A stretch of DNA of 64,000 bases from Ruminiclostridium cellulolyticum H10 (GCF_000022065.1 NC_011898.1:1076001-1140000), one strand, 5' to 3'. Numbered from the stretch's first letter, positions 27,078-36,573 are shown. Numbers and translations are program-made. The notes: generated from the sequence alone by a model not told the origin.

Positions 27078-27632
27078 ATGAATAAGGCGGAAAATCGCAA
27101 GGAAGAAAAGTTCATCTCACTGTATCAGGCTTTCGTTGACGATATTTATCGGTATATTTTCCTACGCACAGGATTGGATACCACGCTGGCTGAAGATATG
27201 ACACAAGAGATATTTCTTAACGTGTTTAAAGGTATGGACGAGTTTAAAGGGCTGTGTTCGAACAGAACGTGGGTATTTAGAATTGCTAAAAATAGGCTCT
27301 TCGACTTCTATCGAAAGCAGTACCGACAAAAGATTGAGTTTGCTGACATCGACGATCCGCTTACCGAGGGTCTGAGTGATCCTGAGCAGGATACAGAAAA
27401 GCTTATGGAGTCGGCTCTTGAAAGTCAAATGGTCTGTGACTGCCTAAACAACATTCCCGGACATTACAGGATTACACTAATGATGAAATATGTTGACGGC
27501 AAAAGTGTCAAACAGATCGCTGAACTTACGGATAAGTCACCAAAAGCTATAGAAAGCTTGCTTCATAGATCAAAAAATGCTTTCATCAAAGAATACCGAT
27601 TACTCCGAAAGAAGGAGGGATTTGAGCTGTGA
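27078..27632 (+). CDS. ECF-type RNA polymerase sigma factor
   Basis: 184 residues with region 2 (FISLYQAFVDDIYRYIFLRTG, AEDMTQEIFLNVFKGMDEF, TWVFRIAKNRLFDFYRK) and region 4 (NIPGHYRITLMMKYVDGKSVKQIAELTDKSPKAIESLLHRSKN). The frame is open from 27018, but the conserved region begins after the ATG at 27078, which has GAGGATAG upstream. The stop overlaps the GTG of the next small gene, typical of sigma and anti-sigma pairs. Confidence 0.93.
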   Translation: MNKAENRKEEKFISLYQAFVDDIYRYIFLRTGLDTTLAEDMTQEIFLNVFKGMDEFKGLCSNRTWVFRIAKNRLFDFYRKQYRQKIEFADIDDPLTEGLSDPEQDTEKLMESALESQMVCDCLNNIPGHYRITLMMKYVDGKSVKQIAELTDKSPKAIESLLHRSKNAFIKEYRLLRKKEGFEL

Positions 27633-27886
27633 AAAAAGACAAAAAGGTTTACACTATATTGGAAAATTCTGCACTGCCAACAAAGCAGCAGAAGGAAAAA
27701 ATCCTTGATCAGATTCTGTTTGAGTACCGCAAAATTTACGTTTCACCCGCCGAGAAATTATTAAAGCTGATTATCGTATACCCTTGGCGTTTTGCCTTCA
27801 GTTTTTCCACATTACAGGCAGTGATATGTACTATGATCTGGGGAACAGGATATACAAACATGATACTCAGAGTCTTTGGAGGTTAA
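27629..27886 (+). CDS. Small membrane protein, probable anti-sigma partner
   Basis: 85 residues. The first 50 are soluble and charged (VYTILENSALPTKQQKEKIL, LFEYRKIYVSPAEKLLKL) and are followed by one membrane helix (FAFSFSTLQAVICTMIWGTG). It starts at a GTG that overlaps the sigma-factor stop. The soluble-then-membrane layout and position fit a short anti-sigma factor, but no zinc-binding HxxxCxxC motif is present. Function is inferred from position only. Confidence 0.65.
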   Translation: MKKDKKVYTILENSALPTKQQKEKILDQILFEYRKIYVSPAEKLLKLIIVYPWRFAFSFSTLQAVICTMIWGTGYTNMILRVFGG

Positions 27887-27890
27887 GAAA

Positions 27891-28454
27891 ATGAATTCCT
27901 TTTTTGAGATATTAAATCATCCAATGGAAGCATTTCGGAATAAAAATAAGGCTGCAACATGGCTCCTTGTTGTTTTTACCATAATAATCGACACAGTCTT
28001 TATTCCGCTTATGGACTGGTTTGCCGATGCTCAGCACCCAACTCCTAGCATTTACATGATACTGCGCACTACCTTATGGGGGTGTGTCAGCTATCTTGCG
28101 ATATGTGTTGTGTTTTGGGCCATTTGCAAATACTTAGGCAGCAAAACACGGCTTAAAACTTACATTCAGACATGGGGTCTGACCTTTTTCCCCACTCTGC
28201 TTTGTTCCTTTGCTGTTGCTTTCAGCGAGACCTTTTTTACTGTTTTCTGGAACAACAGTATCTGGGGTATTCTGTTGAGTATAGTATTTATCGGTATACT
28301 CATATGGAAAACGATTCTGTACGTGATTTTTTTGAGAGAAGTGGCGGGTCTGAAGGGTAATAGAATTATCGGAGCATTTGTCGTGATTGGAATCATGATT
28401 ATTGCACTGGCACTGTTCAACGGATATGTCGGGCTGAAAACACCCATCCTGTAA
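27891..28454 (+). CDS. Yip1-like multi-spanning membrane protein
   Basis: 187 residues with five hydrophobic segments. The N-terminus FFEILNHPMEAFRNKNK is the amphipathic start typical of Yip1-domain proteins, and the helices contain WLLVVFTIIIDTVF, YLAICVVFWAICKYLG and GAFVVIGIMIIALALF. GGAGG at 27877-27881 selects the ATG at 27891. It is the last gene of the lipoprotein-sigma-anti-sigma operon and probably acts in the envelope. No function is known. Confidence 0.7.
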   Translation: MNSFFEILNHPMEAFRNKNKAATWLLVVFTIIIDTVFIPLMDWFADAQHPTPSIYMILRTTLWGCVSYLAICVVFWAICKYLGSKTRLKTYIQTWGLTFFPTLLCSFAVAFSETFFTVFWNNSIWGILLSIVFIGILIWKTILYVIFLREVAGLKGNRIIGAFVVIGIMIIALALFNGYVGLKTPIL

Positions 28455-28724
28455 AAATGTATATACTATATTAATCCACCGATTATGGGATGCTATGGAA
28501 TTGCATATCTGTTGTTTGTGCGTTGATGATAAGCAAGTACTAAAGAAAAAGTTAATAATTTGTTAATTGCTTTTTATTATTTTAACGTTAAAAACCTTCC
28601 GTGATTAGTGGCCCTAGGTGTACATTACAATTACTCCTTCTTACAAAAGGCTTACCTCTAATTAATGTTTACTTAATATTTTATTTGTAAACTATAAATA
28701 AATATTAACAGTTGGAGGTACGAC

Positions 28725-30338
28725 ATGATTAAAAAAGCATTGTCTAGTAAGAGATTATTCACAGGTTTACTATGTTTAACAATGGCAATGGTATTGGCGT
28801 TGGGGACAGCTTTTTCATCCGCTAATGAGTCAAATTCAGGCATGCAAAATCGAGCGGTGGCATCAAGTACAGCAGAAGCTGCACTAAAAGCAACAGCAAC
28901 TACAACAAAGACTCCAAAGTACATATTTATGTTTATCGGGGACGGTATGGCAGCAGCTCAAGTAAACTTAGCTCAAATTTACAAGGGAAACAATAAACAT
29001 AATCAAATATCCTTAAAAGAACTTAGCTTTCAGGATTTTGAGGCAGTGGGATATCAAACAACTCATGATGCAACATCTTTTGCTCCGGATTCCGCATCTA
29101 CTGCAACCTCGTTGTCATCAGGATTTAAAACCTGGAGTGGAACTATTGGATTGAAGCCGGTAGGAAATAAATCAGGTAATAAACCAGAAAATGTTAATAG
29201 CTCTAATATTCCTCAAACTATAGCTGAAAGACTAAAAGCAGAGAAGGGTATGAAGGTTGGAATCATATCAACCGTAACAATTAATCATGCTACACCGGCA
29301 GCTTTTTATGCACATGTACCTTCAAGGAATGATTATTATGATATAGCTATGCAAATGGCTAAATCAAACTTTGATTATTTTGGTGGTGGTACTATAAACC
29401 AACCGACAGGACCAAAAAAGGATCAAAAGGATGCTTACGAAGTGATGAAACAAAACGGATATACAATAGCAAAAACAAAGAAAGACATTTTAGCCCTTAA
29501 CAGCAAATCAGGAAAAGTGTATGCCATAACTCCTGTGGTTCAAGATAGTGGTGCTATGCCGTATGCAATTGATAATAAAGCAGGCGATTTAACTCTCGCT
29601 GATTTTGTTAAGAAGGGCATAGATGTTCTTGATAACGAAAAAGGATTTTTCATGATGACTGAATCGGGAAAGATTGACTGGGCAGGTCACGCTAACGATG
29701 CAAAAGCAAATATCGGTGATGTTTTAGCATTTGATAATGCTATCCAGGTAGCTATAAATTTTGCTAATAAGCATCCGGATGAAACATTAATAATAGTAAC
29801 AGGCGACCATGAAACAGGTGGTATGACTATAGGTCAGGCAACAACAGGATATGATACAGCTTTTGAACTTTTAGATCACCAAAAGATGTCTTATGTTGCA
29901 TTCGATAATTTGATTAATGAGATGAAAGCCAAAAATCCAAAGTTATCATTTAACAAAGTACTTTCTGTAATTACTGAGAATTTTGGTCTTGTTAATGAAA
30001 CTACAGGTGATATTAGCCGTAAAGGTGAGCCCAGTTATATGACATTAGAATTGTCAGATAGAGAAATGTCAAAACTCAAAACTGCTTTTGCTGAAACAAT
30101 GGCAGAAGAACCTACTGATAATGAAGAAACCGATTTATTATACGGTGGTTATAATCCACTTTCAGTAACATTAACTCATATTTTAAATAACAAAGCGGGC
30201 ATAGGCTGGGCATCATATTCCCACACAGGAGTTCCAGTGCCGGTATATGCAACAGGTGCAGGAGCAGAGCTGTTCAATGGTGCATATGAGAACACTGATG
30301 TATACAACAAGTTGGTAAAAATTACAGATCTTAAATAA
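28725..30338 (+). CDS. Secreted alkaline phosphatase
   Basis: 537 residues of the PhoA family, with a signal peptide (hydrophobic GLLCLTMAMVLALGTAF). Active-site features are metal site FIGDGMAAAQ near residue 70, nucleophile Ser in PDSASTATS near 122, HATPAAFYAHVPSRNDY, TESGKIDWAGHAND, VTGDHETGG, and a last His in SHTGVPVPVYATG. It releases phosphate from monoesters outside the cell. GGAGG precedes the ATG. The upstream 270 bp contain TTTAC and TTAACA motifs that could belong to a Pho box, but spacing was not convincing. It lies alone with its own terminator. Confidence 0.93.
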   Translation: MIKKALSSKRLFTGLLCLTMAMVLALGTAFSSANESNSGMQNRAVASSTAEAALKATATTTKTPKYIFMFIGDGMAAAQVNLAQIYKGNNKHNQISLKELSFQDFEAVGYQTTHDATSFAPDSASTATSLSSGFKTWSGTIGLKPVGNKSGNKPENVNSSNIPQTIAERLKAEKGMKVGIISTVTINHATPAAFYAHVPSRNDYYDIAMQMAKSNFDYFGGGTINQPTGPKKDQKDAYEVMKQNGYTIAKTKKDILALNSKSGKVYAITPVVQDSGAMPYAIDNKAGDLTLADFVKKGIDVLDNEKGFFMMTESGKIDWAGHANDAKANIGDVLAFDNAIQVAINFANKHPDETLIIVTGDHETGGMTIGQATTGYDTAFELLDHQKMSYVAFDNLINEMKAKNPKLSFNKVLSVITENFGLVNETTGDISRKGEPSYMTLELSDREMSKLKTAFAETMAEEPTDNEETDLLYGGYNPLSVTLTHILNNKAGIGWASYSHTGVPVPVYATGAGAELFNGAYENTDVYNKLVKITDLK

Positions 30339-30365
30339 AAGTTTAGTGTAAATAGAACATACAAG

Positions 30366-30397
30366 AACAAGGCTGGAAGAGATTTCAGCCTTGTTTT
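30366..30397 (+). terminator. Terminator after alkaline phosphatase
   Basis: AACAAGGCTG / CAGCCTTGTT forms a 10-bp stem with a 10-nt loop and is followed by TTG. Confidence 0.85.
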
Positions 30398-30503
30398 GAT
30401 AAAAGGAGTACGATCTAAATTGAATTGATATTGACATTATGTCTAAATGTTACATAGTAGTTATTATACCTCAAAGGATATATTATTTCTGATAACCTAC
30501 ATT

Positions 30504-30557
30504 AGAAATACTAATTTACTGGGATTAAATCTCATCCGAATTAGTATTTCTTTTTTA
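30504..30557. terminator. Second hairpin with T-run
   Basis: A 13-bp perfect stem AGAAATACTAATT / AATTAGTATTTCT is followed by TTTTT on the plus strand. It may back up the alkaline phosphatase terminator. The interval from 30558 to 30871 shows no gene. Confidence 0.75.
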
Positions 30558-30871
30558 GTTTTAATAAAAAAACTAATTGGATAATTTTATTATTACACCC
30601 ATATATGGTATAATGTAGTTAAAATTAAAAAAAGACTAAATTTAGTTACATTTTCTGATTACTTATTTATTCGATGTATCGGATATTTAATTCAAACTAA
30701 CAAAAACAAACTCTTGCCATTGTGCCATCTTCCATAGCAGTAGAGAATATCCTGAAAATAAAACCTATGTTTCAAAAATGAGAAGCAAAGATTCGGACAC
30801 TGCCGGTTAACCGTGTTCTTTTAAAATCTCATATTTTGAATATAAATGAAAACTAATAAGAGTGGAGGTGA

Positions 30872-31027
30872 ATGTTTGATAAAGGCAGGTCTAAAATATT
30901 AATCTATTACCGGCACAGCATTGTTAAACACAAGGATAGCCTTGCAACCAGCGGTGGAAATATTGAGCTCCGTCTTGACAGCCTGAAGCCACGCAAGCTT
31001 GGGATGATAATTAAAATTCGCTGCTGA
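30872..31027 (+). pseudogene. Short ORF with a CBM6-like segment
   Basis: 51 codons from an ATG closely preceded by GTGGAGGTGA. The middle reads SLATSGGNIELRLDSLK, which matches the calcium-site strand of family 6 carbohydrate-binding modules. The sequence before and after does not continue the domain. It is most likely a remnant of a cellulosomal CBM6 protein upstream of the xylanase, though it could still be translated. Confidence 0.5.
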
Positions 31028-31141
31028 TGTGTAATTAAGTCATATATGGCGGTGGGACACAGATTATAGAATTGAGAATCGGTTAGCAAGGGCAGATATG
31101 TTATCTGCACAAATACTACTTTAAAAAAGGAGAGTTGATTT

Positions 31142-32413
31142 ATGAGAAAAAACAGTTTTAAATCGTTAGCAGTGGCACTTTCTGTCTTACTGACAGCTTT
31201 GATGGTTTGTTCATCTATGGTTAGTGCCGCTACTCCCACAGGTAAAAGGTTAAAAGATGTTCAAAGCAGGGTTCTGGTAGGAACCGAATTCTCTAGTGGT
31301 TTTACTAACATGGATTCCACATTTTTCAACACTGCTACTCCAGAATTTAATCTGGTAACAGCAGAAAATTGTATGAAATGGGATGCTTTAGAACCTTCAC
31401 AAAATAGTTTTAACTGGAACGAAGCAGATAAACTCATGAACTGGGCGAAAACTAACAATTATAAGGTTCATGGACATACGTTTGTTTGGCACAATCAAGC
31501 TCCAGGTTGGATACAAAATCTTAGTGCCAGTGCTATGGAGTCTGCCATGAACAATCATATTGACAAGGTAATGGGGCGTTATAAAGGCCAGATTCCTATT
31601 TGGGACGTAGCTAATGAAGTTTTTGAGGAAAACGGAAGCTACAGAAATTCCTTCTGGTATAGAACTATGGGTAAGAGCTTTATTGAGAAAGCATTTATCC
31701 GTGCTCGTGCTGCTGACCCTTCTGCCAAACTGGTATACAACGATTACAATCTTGAGTATACCGGACCTAAGTCCAACGCCGCCTATGAGATGCTCAAAGA
31801 CTTTAAAAGCCGTGGTATACCTGTAGATGGTATTGGGTTCCAGATGCACCTAGATATACAATACGCAATCGACTATAATGACTTCGCTAAGAATATGCAA
31901 CGTTTTGCAGATTTAGGCCTTGAGATATACATAACTGAGATGGATGTACGTGTATCCAGCAATACTAATTCGACTGAACTTCAAACTCAAGCAAGCTACT
32001 ACAAGAATATCATCGAGAAATGTATGGCACAGCCTGCTGTAAAGGCTATCCAGTTTTGGGGCTTCACAGATAAATATTCTTGGGTACCCGGAACATTCTC
32101 AGGCAGAGACAATGCTTTACTCTTCGATAAAAACTATAATCCGAAACCAGCTTATTATGCAGTGCAAGCAGCTCTCGCTACATCTCCTACACCAACAGTA
32201 ATATATGGTGACCTTGATGGCAGTGGCAGTGTTGATGCTTTAGATTATTCACTTATGAAGCAATATCTGTTGGGTTCAATAACCAAATTCCCATCTGAAA
32301 ATGGTTTGGTTGCTGCAGATGTAAATGCCAGCGGAACAGTAGATGCACTGGATTTCGCTGTTATGAAACAATATCTGATTGGCCTTATAACCAAATTCCC
32401 TGCCCAAGTGTAA
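31142..32413 (+). CDS. GH10 endo-1,4-beta-xylanase with type I dockerin
   Basis: 423 residues: signal peptide (cleavage near VSA-AT), GH10 TIM barrel and C-terminal dockerin. The acid/base Glu (about 159) is in WDVANEVFEE and the nucleophile Glu (about 265) in ITEMDVRV. VHGHTFVWHNQAP and LVYNDYNLEY line the subsites. The dockerin starts near residue 355 with two calcium repeats (GDLDGSGSVDALDY and ADVNASGTVDALDF) and lies after a short SPTPTV linker. It cleaves xylan chains within the cellulosome. The ATG follows AAAGGAGAG. It is monocistronic with a strong terminator. Confidence 0.96.
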   Translation: MRKNSFKSLAVALSVLLTALMVCSSMVSAATPTGKRLKDVQSRVLVGTEFSSGFTNMDSTFFNTATPEFNLVTAENCMKWDALEPSQNSFNWNEADKLMNWAKTNNYKVHGHTFVWHNQAPGWIQNLSASAMESAMNNHIDKVMGRYKGQIPIWDVANEVFEENGSYRNSFWYRTMGKSFIEKAFIRARAADPSAKLVYNDYNLEYTGPKSNAAYEMLKDFKSRGIPVDGIGFQMHLDIQYAIDYNDFAKNMQRFADLGLEIYITEMDVRVSSNTNSTELQTQASYYKNIIEKCMAQPAVKAIQFWGFTDKYSWVPGTFSGRDNALLFDKNYNPKPAYYAVQAALATSPTPTVIYGDLDGSGSVDALDYSLMKQYLLGSITKFPSENGLVAADVNASGTVDALDFAVMKQYLIGLITKFPAQV

Positions 32414-32435
32414 TTAAAGTTATAAAATATTAATT

Positions 32436-32477
32436 AGATATGCCAGTTTGCCACAGCAGACTGGCATATCTGTTTTT
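32436..32477 (+). terminator. Terminator after the xylanase
   Basis: AGATATGCCAGT / ACTGGCATATCT forms a 12-bp perfect stem and is followed by GTTTTTG. Confidence 0.92.
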
Positions 32478-32581
32478 GCTGTTTATAAAATTATTATACT
32501 TAGGTCTTCCATAAATGAAAATTCGACGAAATATGACAAAAAAATGCAAATATGCCTTACTGATGCAAAAAATTCATAAAT

Positions 32582-32610
32582 TTGACAATGAATAATTATT
32601 ATTGTATAAT
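32582..32610 (+). promoter_or_regulatory. Consensus sigma-A promoter
   Basis: TTGACA at 32582-32587 and TATAAT at 32605-32610 are separated by exactly 17 bp. The likely transcript start is near 32617. It drives the small ORF at 32669 and possibly the acc operon further on. Confidence 0.8.
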
Positions 32611-32668
32611 TCTTTTTATTAGAAGATAAGAAAATCCCACAAATCATGCAAATTCTTGGAGGAACAGA

Positions 32669-32755
32669 ATGATTTATGGGATCAACACCAGCAAAAACTT
32701 TGGGTTGTTTGCTTTCTTCATTCTATCACCTTTTTCTAATATTTTAAAGTACTAA
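32669..32755 (+). CDS. 28-residue hydrophobic small ORF in a hairpin leader
   Basis: The ATG has GGAGG seven bases upstream (32658-32662) and a consensus promoter about 60 bp before it. The product is short and hydrophobic (MIYGINTSKNFGL, then AFFILSPFSNILKY). A 14-bp stem with one mismatch pairs 32634-32647 with 32669-32682, placing the start codon in the stem and GGAGG in the 21-nt loop. It could be a leader peptide, a small membrane peptide or an IS relic. No gene was seen from 32756 to 33160. Confidence 0.45.
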   Translation: MIYGINTSKNFGLFAFFILSPFSNILKY

Positions 32756-33160
32756 TTGCTGCTAATCGTTGGTGGGGCACGTTAACAGTATTTTAGAAAA
32801 ACATTGTATGGTCTGTCTGTAACATAGTTAATATATCTATGCGTAAGGGCGAAGCTATGCAGAACAGGCTTTTATGAGGTGAATCAATATTAGCTGGTGT
32901 TGTATATTCATAAGTTGGAAGAGAGATAAAACAGTTACCAGCTTATTTGAGCCATTTACTCCTTTTATTGAATCAAATTTGTCTGATTAGCAGTATTTCA
33001 GATACATTCAATAAGCTATTAGTAAATCTAATAATTCTATCAGTATAAAATATCCTGGCACTAAGATGGTAAGGAAGAGAAAGGTTAGTTTTGCTTGGCA
33101 ATGTTTCATTGACTATTAAAAAAGTAACAATTGATATTTTAAATAAATGAGGGATGTTAA

Positions 33161-34702
33161 GTGATAAAAAAAGTACTTGTGGCCAATAGAGGTGAAATTG
33201 CAGTAAGAATTTTCAGAACACTACGAGAAATGGAGATTTCTACTGTTGCAGTATATTCCGATGATGACAGGGACAGTATATTTGTTCGATATGCAGATTA
33301 CAGCTATCCTTTAGAGGGAAATTCTGCAAAAGATACATATATGAATATTGAAAAAATAATTAAGATAGCTATAGAAGCAAAAGTTGATGCAATACACCCC
33401 GGATACGGTTTTTTATCTGAAAAAGAAGAATTCGCAAAAGCTGTTGAAGATGCAGGTCTTATCTTTATTGGGCCCAGTGCCCAAGTCATCAAATTGCTTG
33501 GAAATAAATTTGAAGCTCGAACTATAGCAGAAAGATTAAGTATTCCCTTGATTCCAGGATTAAACAGAGCTATCAATAACATTGCGGAGGCGGAACAAAT
33601 TGCTTCTTCAATCGGGTATCCTGTAATGATAAAGCCGGCTGCAGGTGGCGGCGGAAAGGGCATGTATATTGCAAAAAGTAAAGATGAATTAAAGGATGCC
33701 TTTTTCAAATCCCAGAGCATGGCTGAATCAATCTTTCATAATGACTCTGTTTTTATTGAGAGATATTACACTGATGTTCATCACATTGAGGTTCAACTTT
33801 TAGCAGATAAATACGGTAATGTTGTGCATTTAGGTGAGCGTGAATGCTCAATTCAAAGAAGATTTCAAAAGATAGTTGAAGAAGCACCCTGCTTGACTAT
33901 TTCTCAAGAATTAAAAAATGAAATATTTGAATATGCAGTTTCCATTGCAAAGGAAGTCCATTATACTGGTGCAGGAACTGTGGAATTCTTGTATAGCAAT
34001 GGTGAAGTATTCTTTTTGGAATTGAATACAAGAATACAAGTTGAACACGCTGTGACAGAAATGGTTACGGATATAGATATTGTAAAAATGCAAGTATTGA
34101 TTGCAGCAGGCAATGAACTGCCTATAAATCAGAACGATATAAGTTTTAAGGGTCATGCTATAGAGTGTAGAATTTATTCGGAAGATATAAAAAATGGTTT
34201 TATGCCTTCATCAGGAGCCATAACATATTATCAAGCACCGGATGGCATGGGAATAAGAGTAGATTCAGGAATAGCACAGAACTCCTTTATTAGTCATTAC
34301 TATGATTCTATGATTGCAAAGTTAATAGTTAAAGGAAATACAAGACAGGAAGCAATATGCAGGATGAGCAGAGCATTAGATGAGTTTATAATTGAAGGTG
34401 TTAAAACAGATATTGATTACCTTAAAGCAATAATGAAAGATACTTCATTTATAAATTTAGAGGTAAATACTGATTATTTAAAAGAAAAACATGAAGATTT
34501 AATAATTACAACCGAGAAAACAAAACCCGGTAAAAAGATACATAATCAACAAAACTATGAGTATTACAATTATATGTGCAAGCAGAATGAAAAAAGAATA
34601 AATTATAAAACTGAAACAATGAGCTTAGATTCCAAAGAGAATTTGTTACAACAATTTATTGATGAAATTTCTATGCCTAGCGAACTTTCAATTGATGGCT
34701 AA
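33161..34702 (+). CDS. accC: Biotin carboxylase, first copy (AccC-like)
   Basis: 513 residues, about 60 longer than standard AccC. The N-terminal domain has KVLVANRGEIAVRIFRTL. The ATP-grasp region has PAAGGGGKGM, ERECSIQRRFQKIVEEAP and LELNTRIQVEHAVTEM, followed by the C-terminal domain (MPSSGAITYYQAPDG, HYYDSMIAKLIVKG). It carboxylates biotin on the carrier protein with ATP and bicarbonate. The extra C-terminus (GKKIHNQQNYEYYNYM onward) is not recognised. It starts at GTG behind GAGGGA and is first in the five-gene acc operon. It is clearly different in sequence from the second copy at 35197. Confidence 0.92.
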   Translation: MIKKVLVANRGEIAVRIFRTLREMEISTVAVYSDDDRDSIFVRYADYSYPLEGNSAKDTYMNIEKIIKIAIEAKVDAIHPGYGFLSEKEEFAKAVEDAGLIFIGPSAQVIKLLGNKFEARTIAERLSIPLIPGLNRAINNIAEAEQIASSIGYPVMIKPAAGGGGKGMYIAKSKDELKDAFFKSQSMAESIFHNDSVFIERYYTDVHHIEVQLLADKYGNVVHLGERECSIQRRFQKIVEEAPCLTISQELKNEIFEYAVSIAKEVHYTGAGTVEFLYSNGEVFFLELNTRIQVEHAVTEMVTDIDIVKMQVLIAAGNELPINQNDISFKGHAIECRIYSEDIKNGFMPSSGAITYYQAPDGMGIRVDSGIAQNSFISHYYDSMIAKLIVKGNTRQEAICRMSRALDEFIIEGVKTDIDYLKAIMKDTSFINLEVNTDYLKEKHEDLIITTEKTKPGKKIHNQQNYEYYNYMCKQNEKRINYKTETMSLDSKENLLQQFIDEISMPSELSIDG

Positions 34703-34741
34703 ATAAATTTTTCGAAAACAATAACAAATGTGGGGGATGTT

Positions 34742-35179
34742 ATGAATATAGAGCAGATAAAAGAATTGGTTAAGATTGTAAACTCTTCTAACGTTAATAT
34801 CATAGAGATTAATGAAGGTGATAACAGAATAAGAATTGAAATGGAACGACAAAAAATTGAGTCCGTTTCAAAAAGTGAATTACAGCTAAATACTGTTATT
34901 GATAGTAATGAAGTTAATGCTGATTCAGTATCTGTAAACACATCAACAAAGGAGATTAAAGCTCCTTTGGTTGGAATATTCTATACTGCACCTAGTTCAA
35001 AAGATAAGGACTTTGTGGCAACAGGAGACAAAGTTATAAAGGGACAAGTCGTTTGTATAATTGAAGCCATGAAATTGTTCAATGAGATTGTTGCTGAAGA
35101 AGACGGTGAAATAGTAGAAATTTGTGCTCAAAACGGTGATGTAGTTGAATTTGGACAGCCAATTTTCAGATATATATAA
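34742..35179 (+). CDS. accB: Biotin carboxyl carrier protein of acetyl-CoA carboxylase
   Basis: 145 residues. The N-terminal helix region (MNIEQIKELVKIVNSSNVN) is followed by a linker and the biotinyl domain with IEAMKLFNEI. Lys111 is the biotin acceptor. The usual thumb segment and APLVGIFYTAPSSKDKDFV are present. The frame is open from 34730, but the ATG at 34742 follows GTGGGGGAT. It lies between the two biotin carboxylase genes, 39 bp after the first and 17 bp before the second. Confidence 0.94.
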   Translation: MNIEQIKELVKIVNSSNVNIIEINEGDNRIRIEMERQKIESVSKSELQLNTVIDSNEVNADSVSVNTSTKEIKAPLVGIFYTAPSSKDKDFVATGDKVIKGQVVCIIEAMKLFNEIVAEEDGEIVEICAQNGDVVEFGQPIFRYI

Positions 35180-35196
35180 TATTCCCGGAGGTAAAT

Positions 35197-36573
35197 ATGT
35201 TTAATAAAATACTTATTGCAAACCGTGGTGAAGTAGCTGTTCGAATTATACGTGCATGCAAAGAAATGGGAATATCGACAGTAGCAATATTTTCTGAAGC
35301 AGATAGGCATGCGTTACATGTAACACTGGCTGATGAAAGCTATTGTATAGGTCCTGCTCAAACGGGCAAGAGCTATTTAAATATGGTTGCCATTATAACT
35401 GTCGCTATCGCTTGCAATGCTCAGGCGATACATCCCGGTTATGGACTATTATCCGAAAACGCAAAATTTGTATCTCTATGTGAGAAGTGTAACATTGTTT
35501 TTATTGGACCTAGTGCAGATATAATATCAAAAATGGGAGATAAGGATAATGCCAGACGAATGATGCAAAATGCTTCGGTCCCAGTAATTCCAGGCAGTGA
35601 TATTATTGAAAATCCTAAGGATGCTATTAAAATTGCTAACGATATAGGTTATCCGTTACTAATAAAGGCAAGAGCTGGCGGTGGAGGAAAAGGTATAAGG
35701 CTTGTAAACAAAGAGGATGAGTTTGAAAGTGCATATCTAACTGCATCATCAGAGGCAAAAAGTGCTTTTGGAGATGGTGCGTGCTATATAGAAAAATATC
35801 TTTCACCGGTTAAGCATGTAGAAATGCAAATATTATGTGATAACTATGGAAAAGTTATTTGTCTTGGAGAAAGAGAATGCTCCTTACAGAGAAAACATCA
35901 AAAGCTAGTAGAGGAAAGCCCATCTACTGCAATAGACACAGAGTTACGGAAAAAAATGATGGAAGTATCCGTAAAAGTGGCGAAAGCTACTAACTATACC
36001 GGTGTGGGAACAGTAGAATTTTTACTTGATAAAGATAGTAATTTCTATTTCATGGAAATGAATACCAGACTCCAAGTTGAGCACCCTGTTACTGAAATGG
36101 TTACAGGAATAGATATTGTAAAATGGCAAATACGTATTGCGGCAGGAATGCCTTTAAATGTTGAACAAGAAAACATTCAAGTTAAAGGACATTGTATTGA
36201 ATGCAGAATAAATGCAGAAAATCCGCTAATGAATTTCAGGCCAAGTAGTGGAAACATCTCACTTTTACATATCCCTGGCGGGCCATGGGTAAGGTTTGAT
36301 ACGGCTATCTATCAGGATTATTATGTTCCACCATTCTACGACTCCATGTTAGGAAAGTTAATAGTATACGGTAGGACAAGGGAAGAGTCTATCAGAAAAA
36401 TGATGGTAGCTTTATCTGAATTAGTTATTGAGGGTATAGAACATAATAGTTTACTTCACATGAATATTATATCAAGTCAGATATTTAGAGAAGGCAGCTA
36501 TTCTACCGACCCAATTCATATCGAAAATATTTTAAATGAAATGAAAAATGGGAATGGAGCAACCATATGCTAA
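35197..36573 (+). CDS. accC: Biotin carboxylase, second copy
   Basis: 458 residues, the standard AccC length. ILIANRGEVAVRIIRACKEM, ARAGGGGKGIRLV, ERECSLQRKHQKLVEESP, MEMNTRLQVEHPVTEMVTG and RPSSGNISLLHIPGG are all present. It keeps the canonical HPVTEM of AccC, where the first copy has HAVTEM. CGGAGG precedes the ATG. Its stop overlaps the accD start by 7 bp. Given its length and motifs this copy is the more likely housekeeping subunit. Confidence 0.94.
   Translation: MFNKILIANRGEVAVRIIRACKEMGISTVAIFSEADRHALHVTLADESYCIGPAQTGKSYLNMVAIITVAIACNAQAIHPGYGLLSENAKFVSLCEKCNIVFIGPSADIISKMGDKDNARRMMQNASVPVIPGSDIIENPKDAIKIANDIGYPLLIKARAGGGGKGIRLVNKEDEFESAYLTASSEAKSAFGDGACYIEKYLSPVKHVEMQILCDNYGKVICLGERECSLQRKHQKLVEESPSTAIDTELRKKMMEVSVKVAKATNYTGVGTVEFLLDKDSNFYFMEMNTRLQVEHPVTEMVTGIDIVKWQIRIAAGMPLNVEQENIQVKGHCIECRINAENPLMNFRPSSGNISLLHIPGGPWVRFDTAIYQDYYVPPFYDSMLGKLIVYGRTREESIRKMMVALSELVIEGIEHNSLLHMNIISSQIFREGSYSTDPIHIENILNEMKNGNGATIC

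Noticed and set aside
30872-31141. Leader of the xylanase considered as a cyclic-di-GMP riboswitch
   Set aside because: The conserved core of the known classes could not be found, and part of the stretch reads as CBM6-like protein.
30907-31239. 110-codon minus-strand frame across the xylanase start
   Set aside because: It lies opposite the xylanase signal peptide and the CBM6-like ORF and has no family similarity or start signal.
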